Source: Streptomyces formicae (GTDB lineage: Bacteria > Actinomycetota > Actinomycetes > Streptomycetales > Streptomycetaceae). Taken from it: a stretch of DNA of 64,000 nucleotides. Below the pieces are notes generated by a model. That model saw only the letters and a list, made by a program, of their open reading frames with translations. It made no database searches and was not told where the DNA came from. Below are positions 54,582 to 63,856 of the stretch, in pieces; the stretch's first letter is position 1; the number at the start of each line of letters is the position of its first letter. The DNA lies in NCBI RefSeq assembly GCF_022647665.1, contig NZ_CP071872.1:2728001-2792000 (forward strand), read 5' to 3'. The translations under genes and the position numbers were made by a program.

Positions 54582-55630
54582 CGCTCGCCGGGCTCATCGC
54601 CGTCGTGCTGCTGCTCGCGGTGGCCGCGTACGCATGCGCCGGCGGCACGGACTACGGCGCCGGATTCTGGGACCTGCTCGCCGGCGGCGCGGAACGCGGC
54701 AAGCGGCCACGGTCGCTGATCGACCATGCGATGGCACCCGTGTGGGAGGTCAACAACGTCTGGCTGGTGTTCATCCTGGTCATCATGTGGACCGGGTTCC
54801 CCGTCCTGTTCCAGACCGTCTTCTCCGCCATGTGGCTGCCGCTGGCGCTCGCCGCCGTCGGCATGGTCCTGCGCGGCGCCGGGTTCGCACTCCGCAAGCC
54901 CATGCGGCGGCTCTTCCCACGGCGGCTGTACGGCGCGCTGTTCGCCGTCGCCTCACTGCTGACCCCGTTCTTCCTCGGCGCGGCCGTCGGCGGCATCGCC
55001 TCCGGCCGGGCGGCACCGGGCACCGAGGCGTCGGCGGAGGCCTGGGCCAACCCCACGTCCGTCTTCTTCGGGCTGCTCACCATCGCCGCGACGGCCTTCC
55101 TGGGGGCGGTCTTCCTCTCCTCGGACGCCGCGCGCTTCGACGCGCCCGATCTCGTCGGCTACTTCCGCCGCAGGGCCCTCGGCAGCCTCGCCGTCGTGGT
55201 GCTGCTCGGCCTCGCCGCGTTCCTCGTCGTCCGCGGCGACGCCCCGCGTCTCTGGCACGGGCTCACCCACGGCGTGGGGCTCGTCCTCGTCGTCGTCGCC
55301 GTGGTCTGCGCCGTCGCCACGGGCTGGCTGCTGCTGCGGGGCCGGGGCAAGTGGTCCCGTACCACCGCCACCGGACTGGTCGCCGCGGCCGTCCTCGCCT
55401 GGGGCTTCGCCCAGCGGCCGTACCTCGTCCCGACGTCCCTGACCGTGACGGAGGCCGCGGGCGACCCCACGACGCTGACGTGGCTCGCCTTCGTCACGCT
55501 CGTCGCACTGATCCTGGTCGGCCCCGCCGTCTTCCTGCTCTACTGGCTGGACACCCACGGCGAGCTGGAGTCCCTCACCGAGGCCGATCTGCGGCGGAGC
55601 GGGGCCGGGAACCCGGCCGAGGGCGAGTGA
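54578..55630 (+). CDS. cydB: cytochrome bd ubiquinol oxidase subunit II
   Basis: This 350-residue partner of CydA starts at ATG 54578 (ATGA). It has eight helices, with AYACAGGTDYGAGFWDLLAGG and APVWEVNNVWLVFILVIMWTG as family signatures. No CydDC transporter follows. Its stop overlaps the start of the antiporter gene. Confidence 0.93.
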   Translation: MTLAGLIAVVLLLAVAAYACAGGTDYGAGFWDLLAGGAERGKRPRSLIDHAMAPVWEVNNVWLVFILVIMWTGFPVLFQTVFSAMWLPLALAAVGMVLRGAGFALRKPMRRLFPRRLYGALFAVASLLTPFFLGAAVGGIASGRAAPGTEASAEAWANPTSVFFGLLTIAATAFLGAVFLSSDAARFDAPDLVGYFRRRALGSLAVVVLLGLAAFLVVRGDAPRLWHGLTHGVGLVLVVVAVVCAVATGWLLLRGRGKWSRTTATGLVAAAVLAWGFAQRPYLVPTSLTVTEAAGDPTTLTWLAFVTLVALILVGPAVFLLYWLDTHGELESLTEADLRRSGAGNPAEGE

Positions 55631-57260
55631 CGGGGACGGGCGTGCTCACCCCGACCAGTTCCTCCTCGGCGTCGGGCTGACCGTCCTCCTCGCCGTCGGC
55701 TCCCAGATCCTGGCGCACCGGCTGCGCATCCCCGCGCTGATCCTGCTGCTCCCGGCCGGCTTCACCGCGGGCGCCCTCACCGATGTCGTCCACCCGGACA
55801 AGCTGGCGCCGGCGAACTTCTCCTCCATCGTCTCGCTGTGCGTGGCGGTGATCCTCTACGACGCCGGACTCGGCCTCGAACTGCGCCATCTCCGGGCGGC
55901 CACCCGCTCCGTGGTCCTGCGGCTCCTGGCGCTGGGGCTCGTGATCACCTGGGCGGCGGTCATGGGCCTCGGCCCCGCGCTGTTCGGCATCCCGCTCCCC
56001 GCGGCCATGATGCTCGGCGTCATCCTCATCGTCTCGGGACCCACGGTGGTGGGGCCGCTCCTGGAGCACGTACGGCCGTCGGAGCGGGTGCGGCGCATCC
56101 TGGTCTGGGAAGGGACGCTGATCGATCCGGTCGGGGCCATCCTCGGGGCGCTCGTCTTCCACTCGCTCCTGGCCGGCGAGTTCGAGGTCGGCCGGGGTTT
56201 CCGGTTCGGTGAGTTCCTCCTCAGCGGAGCCGTCGGGCTGGCAGGCGGCGCGCTGGGAGCGGGGCTGCTCTGGCTCTGTCTGCGTACGCTCCGGCTCGGC
56301 GAGACGCTCGGGACCCTCGCCCAACTGGCCACCGTGATCGTGGTGTCGGCGGGCTGCGACGTCCTGCGCGAGGACACGGGGCTGATCGCCGCGGTCGTCG
56401 CCGGACTGGCCGTGGCCAACCTCCCCGGGCTCGACATGCCCGCCCGGCTGCCGTTCTTCGAGATCCTGGTCCAGCTCATCATCGGTCTGCTGTTCGTGTC
56501 CATCTCGGCCGGCGTCGCCCCCTCCTCCGCCCGTCCCGTGCTGCTGCCCTCCCTCCTCCTGATCGCGGCACTCGTCCTGGTGGTCCGGCCGCTCGTCGCG
56601 TGGTTGTCCACCGGGTCCGGACTCTCCACCGGGGAGCGGGCGTTCCTCGGGTGGATGGCGCCGCGCGGGATCGTCGCCGCGTCCACGGCGTCGGCCTTCT
56701 CCGCGACCCTCGCCGACAAGGGACTTGCCGGCGCGTCCAAGATCCTCCCGGTCACGTTCCTCGTCATCGTCGGCACGGTCGCCCTGTACGGGCTGACGGC
56801 CGCGCCCGTCGCCGGACGCCTGGGAGTCATCCGCCCGGCGCGCGCCCGACCGCTGCTGGTGGGCGACCGGCCCTGGGCCGTCGACCTCGGCGGGTGCCTG
56901 GGGTCCGCCGGGGTCGACGTGGTCATGTGGACGGGCCCCGACGAGCAGTGGGAGCGGTTCGAAGGGGTCACCTCGGTCCTGCTGCTCACCGGGGACGACG
57001 ACTTCGACGCCCTGGTCTCGGTCCTGCTGCGGGACAGGGTCGACGGCCCCGTCCACCGTATCGGTCCTGATCTGGCCGGCCGCTACGCGCGGGGCGAGCG
57101 CTTCGTGCTGAACGCGCCGGGCACACCGGTCCCGGCCGGGTACGACGTCCTGCTCGTGGTCCGGGCCGACGGACGGCTCGACCCCGTCACCCCCTCGCAC
57201 ACCGTGGAGCGGGGCGCCGGGGACGCGGCCGTCCTGCTCGGCCCGGCGGCGGGGAAGTGA
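55627..57260 (+). pseudogene. monovalent cation/proton antiporter (CPA1 type), frameshift near start
   Basis: The gene begins at GTG 55627, overlapping the cydB stop. After about 7 codons the frame must shift at the C run 55649-55652 (one C missing: VLTP/DQFLLGVGLTVLLAVG). From there the frame is open to 57260, about 544 residues if corrected. It has about 12 helices, ILIVSGPTVVGPLLEHVRPS (the ion-site block), WEGTLIDPVGAILGALVF and a C-terminal cytoplasmic regulatory-like domain. The remainder is intact, so this break is probably a base-calling error. It would exchange Na+ or K+ for protons. Confidence 0.75.
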
Positions 57261-57264
57261 CCGC

Positions 57265-59148
57265 TCAGAGGGTGGTCTCGGAAGCGGCCCGTGCTGTCGC
57301 GGTCCGCTTTCCCCGGGCCCGGTTCAGCGCCGCGTCCAGGGTGAGGGCCGTGTCGATGAAGGCGAGGTGGGTGAAGGCCTGCGGGAAATTCCCGAGTTGA
57401 CGCCCGGTCAGGTCGATCTCCTCCGAGTACAGGCCCAGATGGTTGGCGTACGTCAGCATCTTCTCCAGGACGAGCCGCGCCTCGCTCAGCCTGCCGGCCC
57501 GCGCGAGCGCGTCGACGTAGATGAACGTGCACAGCGAGAAGGTGCCCTCGGAGCCGCGCAGGCCGTCGGGTGACGCCTCGGGGTTGTAGCGGTAGACGAG
57601 GCTGTCGTTGACCAGCTCGCGGTCCATGGCCGCCAGGGTGGAGGCCCACATGGGATCGTCCGGGGTGATGAAGCCCACGGTGGACATCCGCAGCAGTGAC
57701 GAGTCGAGCACGTGGCTGCCGTAGTGCTGGATGAACGACTGCTGTCCGGAGTCCCAGCCGCGCGTCATGACCTGCTCGTAGACCTTGTCGCGCTCACTGG
57801 TCCAGCGCGCGAGCGTGCCCGGGCGGCCGCTCGCCGCGGCCAGCCGCAGCGCCCGGTCGAACGCGACCCAGGACATCACCCGGCCGTAGGTGAAGTCCTG
57901 GCGCCCGCCCCTGGTCTCCCACAGGCCCTCCTCGGGCTGGTCCCAGTGGTCGCTGAGCCAGTCGAGAAGCGTGCGCAGGGAGTTCCAGCCGCTGTGGTCC
58001 AGCTGGATGCCGCGCTGGTGGGCGAAGAAGATGCTGTCCAGCGCCTCGCCGTAGATGTCGAGCTGGAGCTGGGTGGCGGCACCGTTGCCGATGCGCACCG
58101 GGCGCGAACCCGCGTAGCCCTCCCAGTGGTCGAGGACCTCCTCGACCAGGTCGGACGAGCCGTCGACCCGGTACATGATGTTGAGCGGCCCCGTGCCGCC
58201 GTCGCAGCCCGCCTTCTCGTGGACCCGGTCGCGCAGCCAGCCGATGAACGCCACGGCCTCCTCGGTGAAGCCGAGCCCCAGCAGGGCGTAGATGGAGAAG
58301 GAGGCATCGCGGATCCAGGTGAACCGGTAGTCCCAGTTCCGCTCGCCGCCCAGTTGCTCGGGCAGTCCGGCGGTCGGCGCCGCGACCAGGGCGCCGCTCG
58401 GCGCGTAGGTCATCAGCTTCAGCGTCACCGCCGAGCGCTCGACAGCCTCGCGCCAGCGGCCGGAGTAGCGGGACTGGCTCAGCCAGTTGCGCCAGAACTG
58501 CACGGTCTCGTCGAAGAGTTGCATGTACTCCGTGTGGCCGACGTGCCGCGGAGGCCCGTCGGCGAACGTCTCCATGACCACCCCGCGCTCCTGGCCGGCG
58601 TGGAGGGTCAGCGTGAGGTGCACGTCGTTGTCGTTCCCGACGGTCTCCGGGACGAGTCGTACGTCATCGGGCTCGCGGACCGCGTGGACCGTCAGCTCCA
58701 GATCGTCCGTGGCGAACACCATCCCCTTCTCCGTGACATGGAGCTTGTGCGGGGTGCGTCCGTAGTTGAACCGCGGAACGATGTCCACCTGGAAGGTGAG
58801 GCTGCCGCGCACGCAGCGGAGCAGACGGACGAGACGGTGGCGGGTCGTGGCCGTCGTCCCCGTCACCGGCATGAAGTCGATGACCTCACCGGCGCCCGCC
58901 TCGGTCATGAAGCGGGTGACCAGCACCGCTGTGTCGGGAAGGTACAACTGCTTGGTGGCGTAGGTCTTGTCCACCGGTGCGACCTTGAAGTATCCGCCGT
59001 TCTCGCTGTCCAGGAGGGACCCGAAGATGCTCGGGGAGTCGAAGCGCGGGGAGCAGTACCAGTCGATGGTTCCGTGGGTGGTGACCAGCGCGGCGGTCTG
59101 GAGGTCACCGATCAGTCCGTGGTCCTCGATGAGTGGGTAGTCGCCCAT
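57265..59148 (-). CDS. glycoside hydrolase family 15 protein (trehalase/glucoamylase-like)
   Basis: This 627-residue protein starts at ATG 59148 (MGDYPLIEDHGL) behind AAAGGGG; the frame runs back to 59202. The N-terminal domain GLIGDLQTAALVTTHGTIDW with FDSPSIFGSLLDSENGGYF and the (alpha/alpha)6 barrel ERNWDYRFTWIRDASFSIYA and LWETRGGRQDFTYGRVMSWV (catalytic Glu region) are as in actinobacterial GH15 trehalases. It is cytoplasmic. It may hydrolyse trehalose as part of osmotic stress recovery. Confidence 0.88.
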   Translation of the reverse strand: MGDYPLIEDHGLIGDLQTAALVTTHGTIDWYCSPRFDSPSIFGSLLDSENGGYFKVAPVDKTYATKQLYLPDTAVLVTRFMTEAGAGEVIDFMPVTGTTATTRHRLVRLLRCVRGSLTFQVDIVPRFNYGRTPHKLHVTEKGMVFATDDLELTVHAVREPDDVRLVPETVGNDNDVHLTLTLHAGQERGVVMETFADGPPRHVGHTEYMQLFDETVQFWRNWLSQSRYSGRWREAVERSAVTLKLMTYAPSGALVAAPTAGLPEQLGGERNWDYRFTWIRDASFSIYALLGLGFTEEAVAFIGWLRDRVHEKAGCDGGTGPLNIMYRVDGSSDLVEEVLDHWEGYAGSRPVRIGNGAATQLQLDIYGEALDSIFFAHQRGIQLDHSGWNSLRTLLDWLSDHWDQPEEGLWETRGGRQDFTYGRVMSWVAFDRALRLAAASGRPGTLARWTSERDKVYEQVMTRGWDSGQQSFIQHYGSHVLDSSLLRMSTVGFITPDDPMWASTLAAMDRELVNDSLVYRYNPEASPDGLRGSEGTFSLCTFIYVDALARAGRLSEARLVLEKMLTYANHLGLYSEEIDLTGRQLGNFPQAFTHLAFIDTALTLDAALNRARGKRTATARAASETTL

Positions 59149-59343
59149 CCCGAGCCCCTTTCGCCCTGGTCTGCAAGCAGATGCCCCCATCAGCTTAGGC
59201 ACTCGGTGTATTCCGGGCCTTTCGGAATCACATGGTCCTTGCGGGTCCTTGTGGGTCTTTGTTGGACGACTCGTGCACTGCGGGGAAGGGCACTACGGTG
59301 GTGGCAGACATGCACACCAGGTGAGAACCCGGGGGCGCACACG

Positions 59344-60651
59344 ATGGTGTCCTGGGCGACACTCTTCCGGCTGCGGCAGTACACCAAGGCCAGCCTGTGG
59401 ATCCTCCCGCTGCTCGGCCTCGTGGTCGGCGCGCTCCTCGCGGACGCCTCGGTGTGGCTGGACCGCCGGCTGGACGGCAGCGTGCGGATGCCGCCTGGCT
59501 GGCAGTACTCGGCGACGACCGCGAGCGGCGTCCTCAGCTCGATCGTCGGATCGATGGTCGCGCTCCTCGGATTCGTCGTGACCATCGGCGTCCTCGTCGT
59601 CCAGCAGGCCACGGGAACGCTGTCACCGCGCTACATGCGCCTCTGGTACCGGGACCGCTTGCAGAAGGCCGTGCTCGCGACGTTCACCGGAACCTTTGCC
59701 TTCGCCTTCTCCCTGCTGCGCCGCATCGAGACGGACTTCGTGCCCGACCTCGGCGTCACCCTGGCGGGGGCGGCCGTCGCCGTGAGCCTGCTGCTCCTGC
59801 TCATCTACCTCAACCGCTTCATCCACAACCTCCGGCCCGTCGCCATCGCCGCGCTGGTGACACGGGAGGGTCGGCGGCTGATCGACCGGGGAGCGACGCT
59901 CGCCGAGGCGGAGGGCGGCGCACGCCGGGTGGGGGAGCGGATCGCGCAGCCGGCCGGAGGGCCGGTGACCGTGATCCGCACCGAGCAGGGCGGCGCGATC
60001 CAGGGCGTCCACGTGGCGCGGCTGAGGGCCGCCGCCGAGCGTCACGACTGCGTGCTGGTGCTCACCCACCGGGTGGGGGACTCCGTACCGCCCGGTGCCA
60101 CGCTCATCGAGGTGTACGGCACGACGCCCCCGCACGCCCGGAAACTGACCGGGCTCGTTGCACTCGGTGACGAGCGGACCATCGAGCAGGATCCCGCGTT
60201 CGCCCTGCGCATCCTCGTCGACGTCGCGATCAGGGCCCTCTCACCGGCCGTGAACGATCCCACGACGGCCGTCCAGGTCCTCAACCACATCGAGGCCCTG
60301 CTGCACAGCGTCGGCAGGATGGAGCTGAGCCACCAGTACGTCCTGCGCGACCGCCGCGGACTGCCCCGGCTGGTGGTCCCCGGCCGGTCCTGGGAGGACT
60401 ACCTCCAGCTGGCCGTCGTGGAGATCCGCGAGTACGGCTCGACCTCCGTGCAGATCTGCCGGCGACTCAGGGCCCTGCTGGAGGGACTCGTCGGCGTCGT
60501 GTCCGAGCCGCACCGGGCGCCGGTGCGCACTCAGCTGCGGCTCCTGGACGAGGCCGTGGCGCGCGCCTTCCCCGACCCGGCACGCCGGGCGACGGCCCTC
60601 GCACCCGACAGCCAGGGCATCGGCGGCGGACGGAGCGACGCCCGGGCGTGA
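59344..60651 (+). CDS. DUF2254 membrane protein
   Basis: This 435-residue protein starts at ATG 59344. It has four helices in the first ~170 residues (ASLWILPLLGLVVGALLA; GSMVALLGFVVTIGVLVVQQ; AAVAVSLLLLLIYLNRFIH) and a cytoplasmic C-terminal domain with DVAIRALSPAVNDPTTAVQV, the DUF2254 signature. Function unknown. It is divergent from the GH15 gene. Confidence 0.88.
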   Translation: MVSWATLFRLRQYTKASLWILPLLGLVVGALLADASVWLDRRLDGSVRMPPGWQYSATTASGVLSSIVGSMVALLGFVVTIGVLVVQQATGTLSPRYMRLWYRDRLQKAVLATFTGTFAFAFSLLRRIETDFVPDLGVTLAGAAVAVSLLLLLIYLNRFIHNLRPVAIAALVTREGRRLIDRGATLAEAEGGARRVGERIAQPAGGPVTVIRTEQGGAIQGVHVARLRAAAERHDCVLVLTHRVGDSVPPGATLIEVYGTTPPHARKLTGLVALGDERTIEQDPAFALRILVDVAIRALSPAVNDPTTAVQVLNHIEALLHSVGRMELSHQYVLRDRRGLPRLVVPGRSWEDYLQLAVVEIREYGSTSVQICRRLRALLEGLVGVVSEPHRAPVRTQLRLLDEAVARAFPDPARRATALAPDSQGIGGGRSDARA

Positions 60652-60790
60652 GCGGGCGCCCATGGGCCTCCGGGGGGCGCCGTGCGGCCGCCCGAGTCCT
60701 CCGGACGGCTCGGATGGCACAATCGGGCAGGGCGGACCCGCCCGTCCGCTCCGCAGCACCGGACCGCCATCCACCACGCGCAGGGACACC

Positions 60791-62044
60791 GTGAGCACGT
60801 ACCGTGACTTCGCCCACCGGGGCGCCGCCCGGGCCACCGTCCTGCGGACCGTCGGCACCCGGGAGCGGCGCTCCCACCTCACCGCGCCCCGCGTCCCGAC
60901 CGTCGGCATCGACATCGGCGGTACGAAGGTGATGGCCGGCGTCGTCGACGCCGACGGCATCATCCTGGAGAAGGTCCGCGCCGAGACCCCCGACAAGTCC
61001 AAGAGCCCCAAGGTCGTCGAGGACACCATCGTCGAGCTGGTCCTCGACCTCTCCGACCGGCACGACGTCCACGCCGTCGGCATCGGCGCGGCCGGCTGGG
61101 TCGACGCCGACCGCTCCAACGTGCTCTTCGCGCCGCACCTCGCCTGGCGCAACGAACCGCTGCGGGACTCCCTGCAGAAGCGGCTCGCCGTCCCCGTCAT
61201 GGTCGACAACGACGCCAACACGGCCGCCTGGGCCGAGTGGCGCTTCGGCGCGGGCCGCGGCGAGGACCATCTCGTCATGATCACGCTCGGCACCGGCATC
61301 GGCGGGGCGATCCTGGAGGGCGGCCAGGTCAAGCGGGGCAAGTACGGCGTCGCCGGCGAGTTCGGCCATATGCAGGTCGTGCCCGGCGGGCACCGCTGCC
61401 CCTGCGGCAACCGCGGCTGCTGGGAGCAGTACAGCTCCGGCAACGCCCTGGTCCGCGAGGCCCGCGAGCTGGCCGCGGCGGACTCCCCGGTCGCGTACAA
61501 CATCATCGAGCGGGTGAAGGGCCATATCCCGGACATCACCGGCCCGCTCATCACCGAGCTGGCCCGTGAGGGCGATGCCATGTGCATCGAGCTGCTGGAG
61601 GACATCGGCCAGTGGCTCGGCGTCGGCATCGCCAACCTCGCCGCGGCCCTCGACCCGTCCTGCTTCGTCATCGGCGGCGGCGTCAGCGCGGCCGACGACC
61701 TGCTGATCGGCCCCGCCAGGGACGCCTTCCGCCGGCACCTGACCGGCCGCGGCTACCGGCCCGAGGCCCGTATCGCCAAGGCCGAGCTCGGCCCCGAGGC
61801 AGGTATGGTCGGTGCGGCCGACCTCGCCAGGCTGGTCGCCCGGCGCTTCCGGCGCGCCAACCGGCGCCGCGTCGAGCGGTACGAGAGATACGAGCGGTAC
61901 GCCCAGGCATTCCGCAATCCCATCGCCGCGGCCGCCGCCGCCGACAGCGGCCGCGACAGCACTGACAGTCGTGACAGCCACGACGGCGACACCGGGAACA
62001 CCGCCGGCTCCGCCCGTACCACCCCACAGGAACCCTCGTCATGA
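60791..62044 (+). CDS. ROK family sugar kinase (glucokinase-like)
   Basis: This 417-residue kinase starts at GTG 60791. It has the phosphate motif PTVGIDIGGTKVMAGVVDAD, VMVDNDANTAAWAEW, TLGTGIGGAILEG and the zinc motif CPCGNRGCWEQY. About 90 residues at the C-terminus are a low-complexity extension (RYERYERYAQ; DSGRDSTDSRDSHDGD), so it is longer than typical glucokinase. It phosphorylates glucose or a related sugar. The stop overlaps the next ATG. Confidence 0.9.
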   Translation: MSTYRDFAHRGAARATVLRTVGTRERRSHLTAPRVPTVGIDIGGTKVMAGVVDADGIILEKVRAETPDKSKSPKVVEDTIVELVLDLSDRHDVHAVGIGAAGWVDADRSNVLFAPHLAWRNEPLRDSLQKRLAVPVMVDNDANTAAWAEWRFGAGRGEDHLVMITLGTGIGGAILEGGQVKRGKYGVAGEFGHMQVVPGGHRCPCGNRGCWEQYSSGNALVREARELAAADSPVAYNIIERVKGHIPDITGPLITELAREGDAMCIELLEDIGQWLGVGIANLAAALDPSCFVIGGGVSAADDLLIGPARDAFRRHLTGRGYRPEARIAKAELGPEAGMVGAADLARLVARRFRRANRRRVERYERYERYAQAFRNPIAAAAAADSGRDSTDSRDSHDGDTGNTAGSARTTPQEPSS

Positions 62045-62646
62045 CCCTGCCCCGACAGACCGCCCCCCGCCCGGACGAGTCCGTGCCGACCGTGCAGACC
62101 GTGCGGCCCGTACGGCTGCCCGAGGACCGGCGCCACATGATCCGCCGGCGCTGGGTGACCGCGATCGTCATCGTGCTGCTCATCGGCATCCCGGCCGGTT
62201 ACCTGGTGATCTCCGCGGAGCAGAGCCGCCGCAGCGGTCTGGACAAGGAGCGGGAGTCCTCGGCCACCGGGATGCGCGAGCACTGGCCGTCCAAGATGAA
62301 GCGCCGCGTCTTCGAGGTGCCCATCCCCGCGAAGTCGACCGAGGTCGCCTACTACGAGACCTCCAACTGGAAGTCCAGCCGGCTCTACGTCACCTTCCGC
62401 ACCACCGCGGCCGGGCTCGACACCTTCCTCACCAAGGTCGGCACCAACCGCTCCGAGCTCAGGACCGGTGAGGTGAGCATCGGACACCGCGACGCCGACA
62501 CCGCCGGCTGGACGTTCGAGCCGGAATCCGCCTGGTCGGGCATCACGCACCAGCAGAAGGCCCCCCGGCCGACGCAGGACATCACCGCCGATCTGTCCGA
62601 TCCGTCCTCGCCCAAGGTCTTCGTCGTCTCGACTGCGACCCCCTGA
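62041..62646 (+). CDS. hypothetical single-pass membrane protein
   Basis: This 201-residue protein starts at ATG 62041, overlapping the kinase. One helix (VTAIVIVLLIGIPAGYLVIS, residues ~40-59) is followed by an extracytoplasmic domain (RVFEVPIPAKSTEVAYYETS; AGWTFEPESAWSGITHQQKA). It is conserved beside ROK kinases in Streptomyces as far as I recall. Function unknown. Confidence 0.75.
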   Translation: MTLPRQTAPRPDESVPTVQTVRPVRLPEDRRHMIRRRWVTAIVIVLLIGIPAGYLVISAEQSRRSGLDKERESSATGMREHWPSKMKRRVFEVPIPAKSTEVAYYETSNWKSSRLYVTFRTTAAGLDTFLTKVGTNRSELRTGEVSIGHRDADTAGWTFEPESAWSGITHQQKAPRPTQDITADLSDPSSPKVFVVSTATP

Positions 62647-62666
62647 CCCGGAACCCGACGCCCGAC

Positions 62667-62698
62667 GAAGCCCCGCCGGAATGGACCGGCGGGGCTTC
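62667..62698 (+). terminator. 13-bp stem-loop
   Basis: GAAGCCCCGCCGG (62667-62679) pairs exactly with 62686-62698 across a six-base loop. It ends the kinase operon. Confidence 0.8.
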
Positions 62699-62861
62699 TG
62701 CAGCTCACGAGCCTCGGAAAAGAGCCGGTGGCGCAGGCCGGGGCAGATCCGGGGCCAGGTGTGGAGAGCGCGGGGCCGGGGAACCCGTAACCGGTCGCGA
62801 TCTCCCAGGGCGGTCGGCCCTTCGTGGCCGCGCCCTCGAACCGGACGGAGGCTCACCCCCG

Positions 62862-63752
62862 ATGGCTGGACCCATCACCGCAGGGGCGGACGGATCACCG
62901 GAAAGCCTGGCCGCCGTGCGCTGGGCCGCCCGCGAAGCCGTGCTCCGCGGTCTCCCGCTCCGTATCGTGCACGCCTGGCTGTGGCAACCTCTGGACGTGC
63001 CGATCGTCCAGGACAAGGAGGCACAGGCCGTGTCGGCCGAACGCCTGGTGCGCGAGGCGGGGGCGGAGGTGTCCGCGCGCTACCCCGACCTGCCGGTCAC
63101 CACCGAGGTGCTCCCGGAAACGGCGGTCGCCGCACTGCTGGGCGAGGCCGAGCGGTCCCGGATGCTGGTGCTCGGCTCGCGGGGGCACGGCACACTCGTC
63201 GGCTTCCTGGTCGGCTCGTACGGCCAGCAGGTGATCGCCTCCGCCGAGTGCCCCGTCGTCTCGGTCCGGGCCCCGGCCGGCGACGCCGAGGTCACGGAGG
63301 AGTCGCAGCCGCAGGCCGGCGACGAGATCGTCGTGGGCCAGCAGGGCTCGGCGGAGGACAGCGCCGCGGTGCTGGGCTTCGCCTTCGAGACCGCGGCCGC
63401 GCACGGCGCCCCGGTGCGTGCGGTACGGGCATGGAGCCTGCCGCCCTTCTTCGCCTACAGTCCCGGGACGCTGCGCCTGGTCGACGAGGCCGGCGGCCTG
63501 GAGCCGTACGAGAAGCAGGCGTTGGGCCAGGCACTCGCCCCGTGGCGGGAGCGCTTTCCCGACGTGCCGGTGACCGAGCACGTCGAGATCGGCAGCGCGG
63601 GGCAGGTGCTGCTGTCGGCGGTCTCCCGGGCCCGGTTGCTCGTGGTGGGCCGCCGGGCCCGCCGCTCCGCCATCGGCATGCGCATCGGGTCCGTCGCTCA
63701 CGCCTCGTTGCACCACGCGCCCTGCCCCGTGGCGGTCGTACCCCACGCCTGA
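62862..63752 (+). CDS. universal stress protein with two tandem domains
   Basis: This 296-residue protein starts at ATG 62862. Two USP domains each end in the ATP-binding pattern: MLVLGSRGHGTLVGFLVGSY and LLVVGRRARRSAIGMRIGSV. Such tandem USPs are induced by hypoxia and dormancy in actinobacteria, in keeping with the nearby cydAB. No promoter motif is clear. Confidence 0.93.
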   Translation: MAGPITAGADGSPESLAAVRWAAREAVLRGLPLRIVHAWLWQPLDVPIVQDKEAQAVSAERLVREAGAEVSARYPDLPVTTEVLPETAVAALLGEAERSRMLVLGSRGHGTLVGFLVGSYGQQVIASAECPVVSVRAPAGDAEVTEESQPQAGDEIVVGQQGSAEDSAAVLGFAFETAAAHGAPVRAVRAWSLPPFFAYSPGTLRLVDEAGGLEPYEKQALGQALAPWRERFPDVPVTEHVEIGSAGQVLLSAVSRARLLVVGRRARRSAIGMRIGSVAHASLHHAPCPVAVVPHA

Positions 63753-63856
63753 CCGAGGTGCCCGCGGCTGGCCCGGAGGGCCTGGTGCCGCTCGCGGCCC
63801 GCGCTCCGACCTGTGGCCATCGCACGATCTTCAGGAGTCCACACCACCCCCAGGAC

